A DNA stretch of 35,641 nt from JAPLFM01 sp964650885 (lineage in GTDB: Bacteria; Bacteroidota; Ignavibacteria; Kapaibacteriales; UBA2268), in assembly GCA_964650885.1 (NCBI GenBank), contig CAZYXG010000022.1, forward strand, positions 1 to 35,641. Direction: 5' to 3'. The translations under genes were made by a program, and so were the position numbers. This document shows, one piece after another, positions 1-8,185 of the stretch (positions are counted from its first letter, which is position 1; every line of letters starts with the position of its first letter). The notes under the pieces are model-generated. The model saw only the letters and a list, made by a program, of their open reading frames with translations, ran no database searches and was not told where the DNA came from.

Positions 1-148
1 AGCCATTGCCACCTTTAGGGGGCTGTCAGCTAGCTGACTGGGGGTGTTTCCGACTGTTGGCAGAGGTGGTAATCAAAGAGTAAAGAGAGAGAAAGCCATT
101 GCCACCTTTAGGGGGCTGTCAGCTTGCTGACTGGGGGTGTTTCCGACT
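1..148. repeat. REP-like palindromic repeat, two direct copies
   Basis: Bases 1-55 recur at 94-148 with a single mismatch (a32 versus t125), giving a 93-base period. Each copy holds the palindromic core GTCAGCTWGCTGAC (25-38 and 118-131), which is a perfect palindrome in the first copy. A CACC to the left and a GGTG to the right could extend the hairpin. The same core and right flank recur in the pair at 34553-34717. Extragenic, paired and hairpin-forming, this fits a REP/BIME-type element. No RAYT transposase is present in the window. Confidence 0.8.
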
Positions 149-203
149 CTCAAGCGAAGCAGTATTTCGACAGACTGAGTGACAAGAAAAAAGAATAATT
201 TAC

Positions 204-262
204 TGCAATTTTATGCAATCAGTTTTCAGAAAACAAGTTATTTCATGCAATTTATTGCAATC
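204..262. other. Cluster of four TGCAAT boxes around an inverted repeat
   Basis: TGCAAT occurs at 204-209, 214-219, 246-251 and 256-261, that is two pairs with 10-base spacing, the pairs 42 bases apart. Between them lies the inverted repeat GTTTTC-A-GAAAAC (222-234). Spacing near one and four helical turns resembles a multi-site protein-binding region. No gene in the window starts here (paaZ ends facing it), so the function is unknown. The rest of 149-340 shows no further feature. Confidence 0.4.
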
Positions 263-339
263 GAAGTTCCTAAGTCCTGCCTGAAAAAAATCAGTAATGA
301 ATTTGAGAGAATATTTAAATGAGTTTAAAAAATAAAACC

Positions 340-375
340 AAAAAAAAGAGAGATTGATTTAAAACCAATCTCTCT
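340..375 (-). terminator. Rho-independent terminator of paaZ
   Basis: A perfect 10-bp stem (347-356 with 366-375) and a 9-base loop are followed on the minus strand by a run of eight T (complement of 340-347). It lies 22 bases past the paaZ stop codon. Confidence 0.9.
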
Positions 376-396
376 ATAAATTTAAACAATTAATTA

Positions 397-2460
397 TTAT
401 CCTTTTCTTTCCACTAAAGTCAGAATTGTAGCTATTGCAGCTAATTCATCTTGACTCTCGGCATCTTGTGCCACTGTGAATACTTCCACTAACCATTTCA
501 CAACTCCTTGAAGTTTTTCGCCTTCTCTAGGCTCTTTTTCTTGTTTGGATTTCACAGTAAGTTTGGTGTAGATTGTATCGCCTGCATAAACTGGTTTAAT
601 AAATCTTAATTCATCTAATCCATAATTTGCAAGCACTGGCCCTGGTTTAGGATTTACAAATAGACCTGCCGCTGCTGAAATGATAAAATAGCCGTGGGCA
701 ACTCTTCTTTCAAATATAGACCCAGCAATTGAAGTAGTGTCTGTATGTGCATAGAAATTATCCCAGCTGATTCCAGTGAAGTTCACTATATCAGTTTCTG
801 TAACGGTGCGGCGGTGAGTAGTAAGCAAATCGCCAATATTAAGTTCTTCGTAAAATTTAGTGAATGGATGTTGAGAATCTTCTGTTCTGGCAGCACCAGT
901 TTGGTACTGCTTTGTGATTCTACTTAAAATAGTAGGGCTACCTTGGATTGCAGTACGTTGCATATAGTGTAGAATAGAGCGGATACCGCCAAGTTCTTCT
1001 CCACCGCCTGCTCTTCCAGGCCCACCGTGAACTAATTGAGGCATTGGAGAGCCGTGTCCTGTGGATTCAGCTGCTGATGATTGGCTAATGACCATAATTC
1101 TACCGTGATAAGCAGCTGTACTGTAAACTATTTCAGCTCCAAAATTATCATCGGATGTAAATACAGAACCAACAAGAGATCCTTTACCAAGTTTTACTAT
1201 TTCTATTGCTTCAGTGATGTTAGAATAAGGCAATATAGTAGTCACAGGTCCGAAAGCTTCAATTTCATGAGGAGCAGAGCTAGTTAGAGGTTTGTCGCAT
1301 AGTAAAACCATGGCAGGAAAATAAGCACCAGTTTCTTTGCTGCCACCTAATACGTCAAAGCTATCGAAACTACCATAAACTAAAGTAGATTCAGCTTGTA
1401 ATTTGCTAACTGCCGATAGCACATCTTGCACTTGAACTTTGCCAGCTAAAGGACCCATTTTAGTAGCTTCATTTTCGGTATTGCCAAGAGTTCGTTTCGA
1501 TAAAGCAGCAGTTAAAGCTTTAACTACATCATCTACATACTGCTGCGGCACAATTGTACGTCGAATTGCAGTACATTTCTGTCCAGCTTTTGTTGTTACT
1601 TCACGAACAACTTCTTTTATAAATAAATCAAATTCTGGAGTGCCAGGAGCATCTGTCAGCCCAAGCATGCAGAAATTTAATGAATCTGCTTCCATATTGA
1701 AGCGAACTGCATTATCTATAATAGATGGTAAAGTCTTTAATTTCTTGCCAGTATAGGCAGAGCCAGTGAAAGTAACAACATCTTGGCAAGTAACGTGGTC
1801 CAGCGAATCGCCAACAGAACCACAGATTAATTGTAAAGCACCTTCTGGCAGAATTTTAGACTCAATAATATCTTTAAACATTACTTCTGTAAGGAAAGCA
1901 GTAAGTGAAGCGGGTTTGACGATACAAGGCATACCAGCAATTAAGCTAGGAGCAATTTTTTCAAGCATTCCCCAAATAGGGAAATTAAATGCGTTGATAT
2001 GGAAAGCGACACCTTCTAAAGGAACGCAAATGTGATGTCCGGCGAATGTTCCACCCTTTGAAAGAGGTTCAAAATTACCATCTACATAGAATTTTTCATC
2101 TTGCATTTCTCGGCGAGCTTTCGAAGCATAAGTAAACAAAGTGCCAATACCACCTTCGATATCTATCCAAGAATCAATTTTAGTAGCTCCAGTGGCTTGA
2201 GAAACTTTGTAATACTTTTCTTTTCTATCCATAAGATAGAAGGCAAGAGCTTTCAGCATTCTTGCTCTATCGTGGATTGTGAATTTTCTAAGATTAGCTC
2301 CGCCAACTCTGCGAGCATAGTCCATAGAGGCTTTAAAGTCAATTCCATTGCTAGAAATTTCGGCAATAGTTTCGCCAGTGTTTGCATTGTAAAGTGGTTG
2401 AAGTCCAGCCGAAGGAGTAGCCCAAGAACCAGCTGAATATGATTGTAATATATTTGACAT
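397..2460 (-). CDS. paaZ: PaaZ: oxepin-CoA hydrolase / 3-oxo-5,6-dehydrosuberyl-CoA semialdehyde dehydrogenase
   Basis: This 687-residue bifunctional enzyme would open the oxepin-CoA ring and oxidise the resulting aldehyde in the aerobic phenylacetyl-CoA pathway. Residues 1 to about 520 are an aldehyde dehydrogenase domain with the catalytic Cys296 in KAGQKC and Glu257 in NMEADS. Residues about 535-687 are a MaoC-type hotdog hydratase with Asp567 and His572 in WDNFYAHTD. These match E. coli PaaZ (681 residues; Cys295, Glu256, Asp561, His566) with a constant small offset, so both activities should be intact. The ATG is preceded by AAGGAA on the minus strand. It is monocistronic with its own terminator, and no other paa gene is nearby. 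An alternative is a paralogue using a related CoA substrate. Confidence 0.93.
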   Translation of the reverse strand: MSNILQSYSAGSWATPSAGLQPLYNANTGETIAEISSNGIDFKASMDYARRVGGANLRKFTIHDRARMLKALAFYLMDRKEKYYKVSQATGATKIDSWIDIEGGIGTLFTYASKARREMQDEKFYVDGNFEPLSKGGTFAGHHICVPLEGVAFHINAFNFPIWGMLEKIAPSLIAGMPCIVKPASLTAFLTEVMFKDIIESKILPEGALQLICGSVGDSLDHVTCQDVVTFTGSAYTGKKLKTLPSIIDNAVRFNMEADSLNFCMLGLTDAPGTPEFDLFIKEVVREVTTKAGQKCTAIRRTIVPQQYVDDVVKALTAALSKRTLGNTENEATKMGPLAGKVQVQDVLSAVSKLQAESTLVYGSFDSFDVLGGSKETGAYFPAMVLLCDKPLTSSAPHEIEAFGPVTTILPYSNITEAIEIVKLGKGSLVGSVFTSDDNFGAEIVYSTAAYHGRIMVISQSSAAESTGHGSPMPQLVHGGPGRAGGGEELGGIRSILHYMQRTAIQGSPTILSRITKQYQTGAARTEDSQHPFTKFYEELNIGDLLTTHRRTVTETDIVNFTGISWDNFYAHTDTTSIAGSIFERRVAHGYFIISAAAGLFVNPKPGPVLANYGLDELRFIKPVYAGDTIYTKLTVKSKQEKEPREGEKLQGVVKWLVEVFTVAQDAESQDELAAIATILTLVERKG

Positions 2461-2547
2461 AGAATTTCCTTTTTTAGAATAAGCAATTTATATGATTATT
2501 TGCTTTATAACAAGTAGAATTGTGTTAAAGATTGGTGGAAAAATCAC

Positions 2548-2581
2548 AAAAAAAAGACCGCACTAAGTTAGAGCGGTCTTT
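2548..2581 (-). terminator. Rho-independent terminator after the HMA-domain gene
   Basis: A 9-bp GC-rich stem (2553-2561 with 2573-2581, AAAGACCGC/GCGGTCTTT) with an 11-base loop is followed on the minus strand by a T run (complement of 2548-2555). It lies about 20 bases past the stop of the gene at 2604-2954 and upstream of paaZ, separating the two transcripts. Confidence 0.9.
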
Positions 2582-2603
2582 GAAAGAATTTGAAATCATT
2601 GAA

Positions 2604-2954
2604 TTATGATTTTTTTACTTTTTTAGCTTTTTTCTCAGTTGAGCAGCATTTTCCAGATTTAGTATCGCAAGATTTTGCTTCCGCTTTCACTTCGTCAGCA
2701 GAGAAACCTAATGAAGAAATTGATTTTTTGATTGTTTCTGGATTTGTTGTATCATCATCGTAAGTTACTTTAACTGTTTTGGCAGCCAAATCAATTTCAG
2801 TTGCATTAACGCCAGCTTCAGTTTTAAGTTTGTCGCCTATTTTAGTTTTGCAAGCATCGCAGTGCATGTTAGTTTTCACTGTGATGTCAGTAGTTTTAGC
2901 AGTTGCAAAGCCAACAAGAGCAAAGATTGCTAATAGCAAAGTTGTGATTTTCAT
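2604..2954 (-). CDS. Secreted heavy-metal-associated (HMA) domain protein with Cys/Lys tail
   Basis: The product has 116 residues. A signal peptide (MKITTLLLAIFALVGFATA) leads into an HMA/CopZ-type ferredoxin-like domain with the metal-binding motif MHCDAC, then a tail containing CDTKSGKCCST followed by a Lys-rich end. HMA domains bind Cu(I) or similar soft metals; here the protein would act in the periplasm or at the envelope, probably as a metal scavenger or chaperone (inference). The start is set at 2954 rather than the in-frame codon at 2993, because AAAGGA lies seven bases upstream and the signal peptide begins there. A TAnnTTTG element lies 36 bases upstream. The Cys/Lys tail is nearly identical to that of the protein at 8186-8419. 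It has its own terminator. Confidence 0.85.
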   Translation of the reverse strand: MKITTLLLAIFALVGFATAKTTDITVKTNMHCDACKTKIGDKLKTEAGVNATEIDLAAKTVKVTYDDDTTNPETIKKSISSLGFSADEVKAEAKSCDTKSGKCCSTEKKAKKVKKS

Positions 2955-2990
2955 TTTGTATCCTTTAAATTTATGAATGTGTTTACTTGG

Positions 2991-2998
2991 CAAAAATA
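2991..2998 (-). promoter_or_regulatory. Bacteroidota-type -7 promoter element for the HMA gene
   Basis: The minus strand reads TATTTTTG, matching TAnnTTTG, 36 bases before the ATG at 2954. I see no clear -33 TTTG. The same spacing recurs at four other genes in the window. Confidence 0.45.
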
Positions 2999-3050
2999 CG
3001 AATATTGAGTTAAATAATTGTAATTATTGATTGAAATCAGTCATTCAGAC

Positions 3051-5195
3051 TTAAACCCTTGTGTCCATAGGGAACGAAATATTAACTGTAGTTCCTTGAT
3101 TTTCGGCACTAATCAATTCAATCGAGCCTCCAAGTTCATTCATTGTTCTTTTGACTAAATAAAGTCCAAGACCAGTACCCGGAACACCATCTGTATTTGA
3201 AAATCTATGGAATTTATTGAACAACATATCTTGTTCGCCAAAAGGAATTCCTCTACCTCGGTCTTTGACCGAAAAATACAAAATTCCATTATTAACAGAT
3301 AAATCTATATTTATATCAGTGTTATTTGGCGAGTATTTTACTGCATTTGAAATAATATTATGAAAAATATGGTCGGCAACAAGTGAATCAATAAAGCCAA
3401 CTACCGGTTTTTCGGGTAAGTTTAGAATGAAATTATGATGATGATCAAGACTATTTTGAAAATCCTCATTAACAATATTTGTGATGAAATCGGTATAAAC
3501 AAATTTTTCAATTTTAATATTAAACTTGTTTTTGTCATACCTAGAAATATCCAAGAATTGCATTATTAACCGATTTATATTATTAACTGTTCGATTAATC
3601 CCATTAAGTCTATCATTTGCTTTTTCAATATCGCCAGCTGCAAGATGACTTTGAATATTTTGAGAAATTGTTAGAACCGCAGAAATAGGAACTTTTATAT
3701 CGTGTGCAAGAAGTGATAAAATGCGTTTATTCATTTTGGAAATTTCAGTTTCTCTTTCAATAGATTTATTTAATTCTACATTAGATTCATTAAGAATTTT
3801 GTCTTGTTTCTTCAGTATAAAGTATCTGTATAAGAAAAATCCCAAAATAGAAACAATAAACAAGATGACAAGAACTAGCAATATAACTTGATTTCTATGT
3901 TGTGCCACTTCCAAATCCATTATGCGTTGTGATGCTTCATAACCTTCAATTTGTTTATCCTTATCTTCCATAGTAAATTTAGCAACTAGGGAATTTAACT
4001 TTCTGTTTCTGTCTATATATGAGATTGTATCTTTTAGCTTAATGTATTTATCTTTATAAACCAAAGCTGTTTTTAAATCACCTTTTATTGTAAAGAATTT
4101 AGCGTATTTGTCAAAAAGTTCAAGTTTTAGAGATTTGAAATTATATTTATCAATCATTGAGCAAGCCAAGTCAAGCTTTTCTTTTGCTTTTGTCATATCT
4201 TTTTGCATCATATAAAGATTTGCCAAATTTATCTCAATATTTGAAGCACCAAAATTATAATGATATTTAGTGTTGATTTCTTGAGCTAATGCGTAATGTT
4301 TTAATGCTTCTGGGAATTTTTCTCTGCTTCTATGCACTTCTGCAATATTGCTAAGAATGATTGCTAAATTTCTTTTGTCGTTGATACTTTCACTAAATGT
4401 TAGTGCTTTATTAAAGAGCATTAATGCAGCTTCATTATTATGATGAGCAAAATAAATTGTACCAAGGCAATTATTTATCACTGCTTTTTCGTTAAGCATC
4501 TTTGGGGTACAAAAATTAAGAGCAGTTTGAAAAAACTCACGAGCCTGCATAAAGTTCTCTAAATTTAGAAACATCTTGCCAAGATTAATGTAACCTAATG
4601 CAAAAGCTAATGAGTCTTTGTCAGGATTATAGTAGCGAAGAGCAGATAGATAAGATTTTACAGCACTTTCAAAATCACCCTGAGCTTCAAAAACATTTCC
4701 TGAATTGTTCAATAACATAGCAGTTTTGCTATTTTTTTTCAATCTCAAACATAAATCAAGAGCAGTTTCATAGGTTTTATTAGCTTCATAGTACTGATTA
4801 GAAGATTTTTGCATTATTCCTTTTAGAGTTAGAATATCAACTTGAAATTCTAAGTCACTTTGAATAGTACTTAACTTAATAGATTCATTTAAATATGTTA
4901 TCCCTTGATTGAATTCTCCAAGGTAATTGCAAGAATATGCAAGATTATACAAAGAAGTAGCTTTTAGGTTCTCGTTTTTGATTGTAATAGATTCTTGCAA
5001 AGCAAATAATGCAAAATCTTTACTTTTATGTGGGTTTAGTAATAATAGAGAATCCGAAAGATGATTAAGTAGTTCAATTTTAGGCACACCTTTTGCTTGG
5101 TTTATTCTGTCTTCTAAAATCTGAAACTCATTTGCAAATGCAATTTGTAAGTTGAGTGGGACAAAAAGAAGTAATACAAAGTAGATTTTCTTCAT
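3051..5195 (-). CDS. TPR-domain sensor histidine kinase
   Basis: The product has 714 residues: a signal peptide (1 to about 21), TPR repeats filling about 40-390, a short coiled segment, one transmembrane helix (about 437-460), a second coiled segment, then a HisKA dimerisation domain with phospho-acceptor His498 (LLAHDIKVP). An HATPase_c domain follows, with the N box around Asn617, a G1 box DRGRGI (645-650) and a G2 box GTGLGL (673-678). The TPR domain is therefore predicted to be periplasmic, sensing a protein or ligand, with the kinase inside the cell. There is no receiver or DNA-binding domain, so an unlinked response regulator must serve it. It is paralogous to the kinase at 5879-8083. 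No strong Shine-Dalgarno is seen. The substrate or signal cannot be inferred. Confidence 0.9.
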   Translation of the reverse strand: MKKIYFVLLLFVPLNLQIAFANEFQILEDRINQAKGVPKIELLNHLSDSLLLLNPHKSKDFALFALQESITIKNENLKATSLYNLAYSCNYLGEFNQGITYLNESIKLSTIQSDLEFQVDILTLKGIMQKSSNQYYEANKTYETALDLCLRLKKNSKTAMLLNNSGNVFEAQGDFESAVKSYLSALRYYNPDKDSLAFALGYINLGKMFLNLENFMQAREFFQTALNFCTPKMLNEKAVINNCLGTIYFAHHNNEAALMLFNKALTFSESINDKRNLAIILSNIAEVHRSREKFPEALKHYALAQEINTKYHYNFGASNIEINLANLYMMQKDMTKAKEKLDLACSMIDKYNFKSLKLELFDKYAKFFTIKGDLKTALVYKDKYIKLKDTISYIDRNRKLNSLVAKFTMEDKDKQIEGYEASQRIMDLEVAQHRNQVILLVLVILFIVSILGFFLYRYFILKKQDKILNESNVELNKSIERETEISKMNKRILSLLAHDIKVPISAVLTISQNIQSHLAAGDIEKANDRLNGINRTVNNINRLIMQFLDISRYDKNKFNIKIEKFVYTDFITNIVNEDFQNSLDHHHNFILNLPEKPVVGFIDSLVADHIFHNIISNAVKYSPNNTDINIDLSVNNGILYFSVKDRGRGIPFGEQDMLFNKFHRFSNTDGVPGTGLGLYLVKRTMNELGGSIELISAENQGTTVNISFPMDTRV

Positions 5196-5284
5196 AATGA
5201 TTAATTGTTTTAAAGAAAAATAAAAATTGTCGATAATAAATATAACGAAAAAAAATTATTGTGTCTAAATATTTGGAGAATACC

Positions 5285-5815
5285 ATGAAAAAAACTCTTT
5301 TTTTTGCAAAAGCACTTTTGCTTTTATGCACTTTTTCTTTAGTTAGTTGTGGAATAGAAAATACACCTAACTCTCTTGAAAACAATAAAGTTCCTGTTAA
5401 ACCAACTACTTACTACATTCCAGATGGTTACTACTATTCTGAAGATCATGAATGGGTAAAAGTAATTAACGATTCAACAGTTCAAGTGGGACTAACAAGC
5501 TATGGGTTAAGTAATTTAGGTCAGCTTAATGATATCGTTATGTATGGTGTATATGGAGGGCCAGGAGAAGATAAAATGCCTCCACGCAGACCGAAAATTG
5601 TTGCAACTGCAACTGGTAGTTTGAGTTCTGCAAATTTGATGTTGCCAATTTCAGCTTTCTTGACAGGGCAGAACAACTCAGTTATATCAAATCCAAGTTT
5701 GGTTAATTTAGAACCTTACACAAATTGGATATATGTTTTAACTGGTTATACGGCGAGCCATCTTAATGATAGCTTGATGTCAGCTTCCCAATATAGAAGC
5801 TATATCGGTCAATAA
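5285..5815 (+). CDS. Lipoprotein with degenerate glycine-cleavage H (GcvH)-like domain
   Basis: The product has 176 residues. A lipoprotein signal peptide ends in the lipobox LVSC with Cys22. From about residue 50 the protein follows the GcvH fold: YYSEDHEWVKV corresponds to the family opening Y-x-x-x-HEWV, then a V-G-L-T-x-Y-G stretch, a P-I-S in place of P-V-S, and NPSLVNLEPY..W in place of the family's SPELVNxDPYGxGW. The position of the lipoylated lysine (family ESVKA) is occupied by GSLSS, with Leu113 in place of Lys, so it cannot be lipoylated and cannot carry aminomethyl groups. It would sit on the envelope rather than in the cytosol. The ATG at 5285 is chosen over an upstream in-frame start because GGAG lies six bases before it and the signal peptide begins there. 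It is encoded opposite to, and between, two paralogous kinases. The fold assignment is by eye. Confidence 0.75.
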   Translation: MKKTLFFAKALLLLCTFSLVSCGIENTPNSLENNKVPVKPTTYYIPDGYYYSEDHEWVKVINDSTVQVGLTSYGLSNLGQLNDIVMYGVYGGPGEDKMPPRRPKIVATATGSLSSANLMLPISAFLTGQNNSVISNPSLVNLEPYTNWIYVLTGYTASHLNDSLMSASQYRSYIGQ

Positions 5816-5837
5816 TCAAATCCAAAAAATACTTTTA

Positions 5838-5880
5838 CAGCCAATCTTCTGTTTTGCAGTAAGATTGGCTGTTTTTGTTT
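5838..5880. terminator. Terminator between convergent genes, probably bidirectional
   Basis: An 11-bp stem (5838-5848 with 5861-5871, CAGCCAATCTT/AAGATTGGCTG) with a 12-base loop is followed by GTTTTTGTTT on the plus strand. It serves the lipoprotein gene ending at 5815. On the minus strand it follows the kinase stop at 5879, with a weaker T-rich tail, so it may act both ways. Confidence 0.85.
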
Positions 5881-8083
5881 AACTTCTTGTGTCCAAAGGA
5901 ATCATTAAGTTAATCAAAGTACCTATGTTGGTATCGCTTATAATTTCTATGCTGCCTTTGATTTCATCAAGAATTTGCTTTGCCAAATGTAAACCGAAGC
6001 CACTTCCTTCAATATCTTCCACATTTGAGAATCTATGGTTCTGTAAAAATAAATTTGATTGTTCAGCAATTGGAATTCCAATTCCATTATCCTTAACAGA
6101 AACCAATAAATAACTTCCGTTTTGGTTTAAAGTTATATCTATTTGGCTATTAGGTGGCGAATATTTGACAGCGTTTAGAATTAGATTATGAAAAATCAAA
6201 TCTAAAACAGAAGGAGTGATGAAAATATTTTTTTCTTCGTCAAGTATAGTAAGTTTAAATTGATGATTTTGGGTGTCAATTTCAATGAAATAATCAAAAA
6301 TCAATTCATTGAAGTACTTATTGATTTGGAGTTCTTCTATTTCCAAATTCAATTTTGAAGAGTTTGATTTAGAGATTTTAATTGACTGATCAAGTAAATT
6401 TGTAATTTTGCTAATCATTCCAATAGTGTTGTCAATATGTGATTCAGCATTTTCAAGGTTTTCTTTTCTTGCAGTTTTAACAAATAAGTCTAATGCATTT
6501 TGAATATAATTCATAGGAGTTTTATATTCGTGGGCAATAATTGTAACCAACTTCTTATTAGTATCGTTTATTTCGGTTTGCAATTGCAAAGAGTCTTCTA
6601 AATCAGCTTTCAATACTTCTAAATCTTCATTTTTAAGTTTAAGTTCATCGGTAAGTTTGGCCAATTGTTCATTATGAGCCATTACTTCAAGTTCTTTCTT
6701 CTTTTTAGAACTAGCTCGTCTCGAGAAAACACCAATAATAACCATCAATAATATTGTAGCTACTATCAATAAAGCAATCTGTGTCTTGTTTTGTGATAAT
6801 TTCAAATCCTGAATATCTTGATTTCTCTTAAATAACTCAATTTGTTGTTTTGTTTCTTCATCTTTAAATTGTGTATAAATGCTGTTGAATCTTTGATTTT
6901 TGGATACGAAAGCAAGCGTGTCAAGAAGTAAGATGTGTTTTTCTCTCGATTTATTTGCATTCTTAAAATCACCTTTGCTTATATAGTAAAAAGCACTTTT
7001 TTCTGCCAACTCAATTTTAAGTCCAATATTATTAGATTTTCTTATATAATCTCTTGCTCGCAATAAATACTTTTCTGCTTTACTTAACTGATTATTAGAA
7101 TAATAAAGTGCAACAAAATTTAAATTTATAACTGCAACACCATGCGTGTCGTTATTATTTTCATAGATTAAAACAGCTTCTGTGAAATATTTTTCAGCGA
7201 GAGAAAATTGTTTTTGTTCTCTATAAAGTACACCAATACTACTTAATATTTCAGCAACTTCGCGTTTATCTTTTATTTTGTCTTTAAATTTTAAGGCTTC
7301 TTGAAGATAAAATAGAGTTTTAACTCTATCCTCTGGGTAATAAACTTCGGACAAATAATTATTAATTAATCCTAGTTCATTCTCCATTTTATTATTGCAG
7401 TAAAGTTTTGCGTTGTCAAGAAATTCTTTAGCTTGTTTCTTGTTCCCTAATTTTAAATAAAAATGGGTTAATTTTATGTAAGTTTCTACTAACTTTAATG
7501 AATCCATCTTGTTTTGATTTAACTTTAATGAACTTAAATAACAGTCAACGGCATTGCCTAAATCATTTAATGATTCATAAACATATCCTAAATTATTTAA
7601 TGCAATGATTGTTCTGGTAATTTCTTTGATTCTTTGTGAAAGAATTAATGATTTTGCAAAGCAATTCTTTGCTTCCATGTTGTTATTCTGTCTTTGAAAG
7701 ACCTCTCCTTTGGCAACATACAAATCTATTTCAAAATAGAAATTATTAGTTTTTTTTGCATAATTTAGGCAAGATTCTAAATCTACAAGTGCTTCATCAA
7801 ATTTCCCATAATGGAATTTTGATTTTGCTAAAGTGAAAAGTGCTTTGTGAACTAATGCCTCATCTTTTGTGGCTTTAGCCAAATGATATGCTTCGTTAGA
7901 TAGTGTTAAGCTATAATGAGGATTACTTGTTTGGTGTGTCCAAGACAAATTAATTAGCAAATTTACTTTTTCGTTCCCATATACGGTTCTTAATTTGTTC
8001 TCAAGCTGTTGCACTTCTGTTGCGAGCAGTTTTATAGAACAAATCAAGATAAACAGTATGTATTTTAGGGTGGAATTTCCCAT
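5879..8083 (-). CDS. TPR-domain sensor histidine kinase, paralogue
   Basis: The product has 734 residues with the same architecture as the kinase at 3051-5195: signal peptide or N-terminal anchor (1 to about 21), TPR array (about 35-390), one transmembrane helix (about 434-452), a longer coiled coil (about 458-510), HisKA with His518 in IIAHEYKTP, then HATPase_c with Asn637, G1 DNGIGI (665-670) and G2 GSGFGL (693-698). All catalytic boxes look intact. Both paralogues end in a similar short sequence (LDTRS here, MDTRV there), supporting duplication from one ancestor. There is no receiver domain and no response regulator nearby. The ATG at 8083 has little Shine-Dalgarno character. It lies just downstream of, and on the same strand as, the small secreted protein at 8186-8419, but a terminator separates them. 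Confidence 0.9.
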   Translation of the reverse strand: MGNSTLKYILFILICSIKLLATEVQQLENKLRTVYGNEKVNLLINLSWTHQTSNPHYSLTLSNEAYHLAKATKDEALVHKALFTLAKSKFHYGKFDEALVDLESCLNYAKKTNNFYFEIDLYVAKGEVFQRQNNNMEAKNCFAKSLILSQRIKEITRTIIALNNLGYVYESLNDLGNAVDCYLSSLKLNQNKMDSLKLVETYIKLTHFYLKLGNKKQAKEFLDNAKLYCNNKMENELGLINNYLSEVYYPEDRVKTLFYLQEALKFKDKIKDKREVAEILSSIGVLYREQKQFSLAEKYFTEAVLIYENNNDTHGVAVINLNFVALYYSNNQLSKAEKYLLRARDYIRKSNNIGLKIELAEKSAFYYISKGDFKNANKSREKHILLLDTLAFVSKNQRFNSIYTQFKDEETKQQIELFKRNQDIQDLKLSQNKTQIALLIVATILLMVIIGVFSRRASSKKKKELEVMAHNEQLAKLTDELKLKNEDLEVLKADLEDSLQLQTEINDTNKKLVTIIAHEYKTPMNYIQNALDLFVKTARKENLENAESHIDNTIGMISKITNLLDQSIKISKSNSSKLNLEIEELQINKYFNELIFDYFIEIDTQNHQFKLTILDEEKNIFITPSVLDLIFHNLILNAVKYSPPNSQIDITLNQNGSYLLVSVKDNGIGIPIAEQSNLFLQNHRFSNVEDIEGSGFGLHLAKQILDEIKGSIEIISDTNIGTLINLMIPLDTRS

Positions 8084-8135
8084 TTTTTATAAATACTATG
8101 GAATTTGTAAATTTGAATAATCTAAATTAAACAAA

Positions 8136-8164
8136 TAAGCCAATCTATCAAATGGATTGGCTTA
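8136..8164 (-). terminator. Terminator after the small Cys/Lys-tail protein gene
   Basis: A perfect 10-bp stem (8136-8145 with 8155-8164, TAAGCCAATC/GATTGGCTTA) with a 9-base loop is followed on the minus strand by TTTGTTTAATTT. It lies 21 bases past the stop codon at 8186. The stem sequence resembles that of the terminator at 5838-5871. Confidence 0.75.
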
Positions 8165-8185
8165 GATATTCTCAGCTTTAAAATC

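Noticed and set aside
1..148. CRISPR array
   Set aside because: There are only two units, with a 93-base period and a palindromic core, and no cas genes. The same holds for 34553-34717.
2101..2436. Plus-strand frames over paaZ (also 1081-1287, 1439-1756 and 1766-2035)
   Set aside because: They are antisense to conserved PaaZ coding sequence, with no ribosome-binding site or family resemblance.
3015..3030. Terminator after the first kinase
   Set aside because: AATAATT/AATTATT has a 2-base loop, only A-T pairs and no T run, so it is not convincing.
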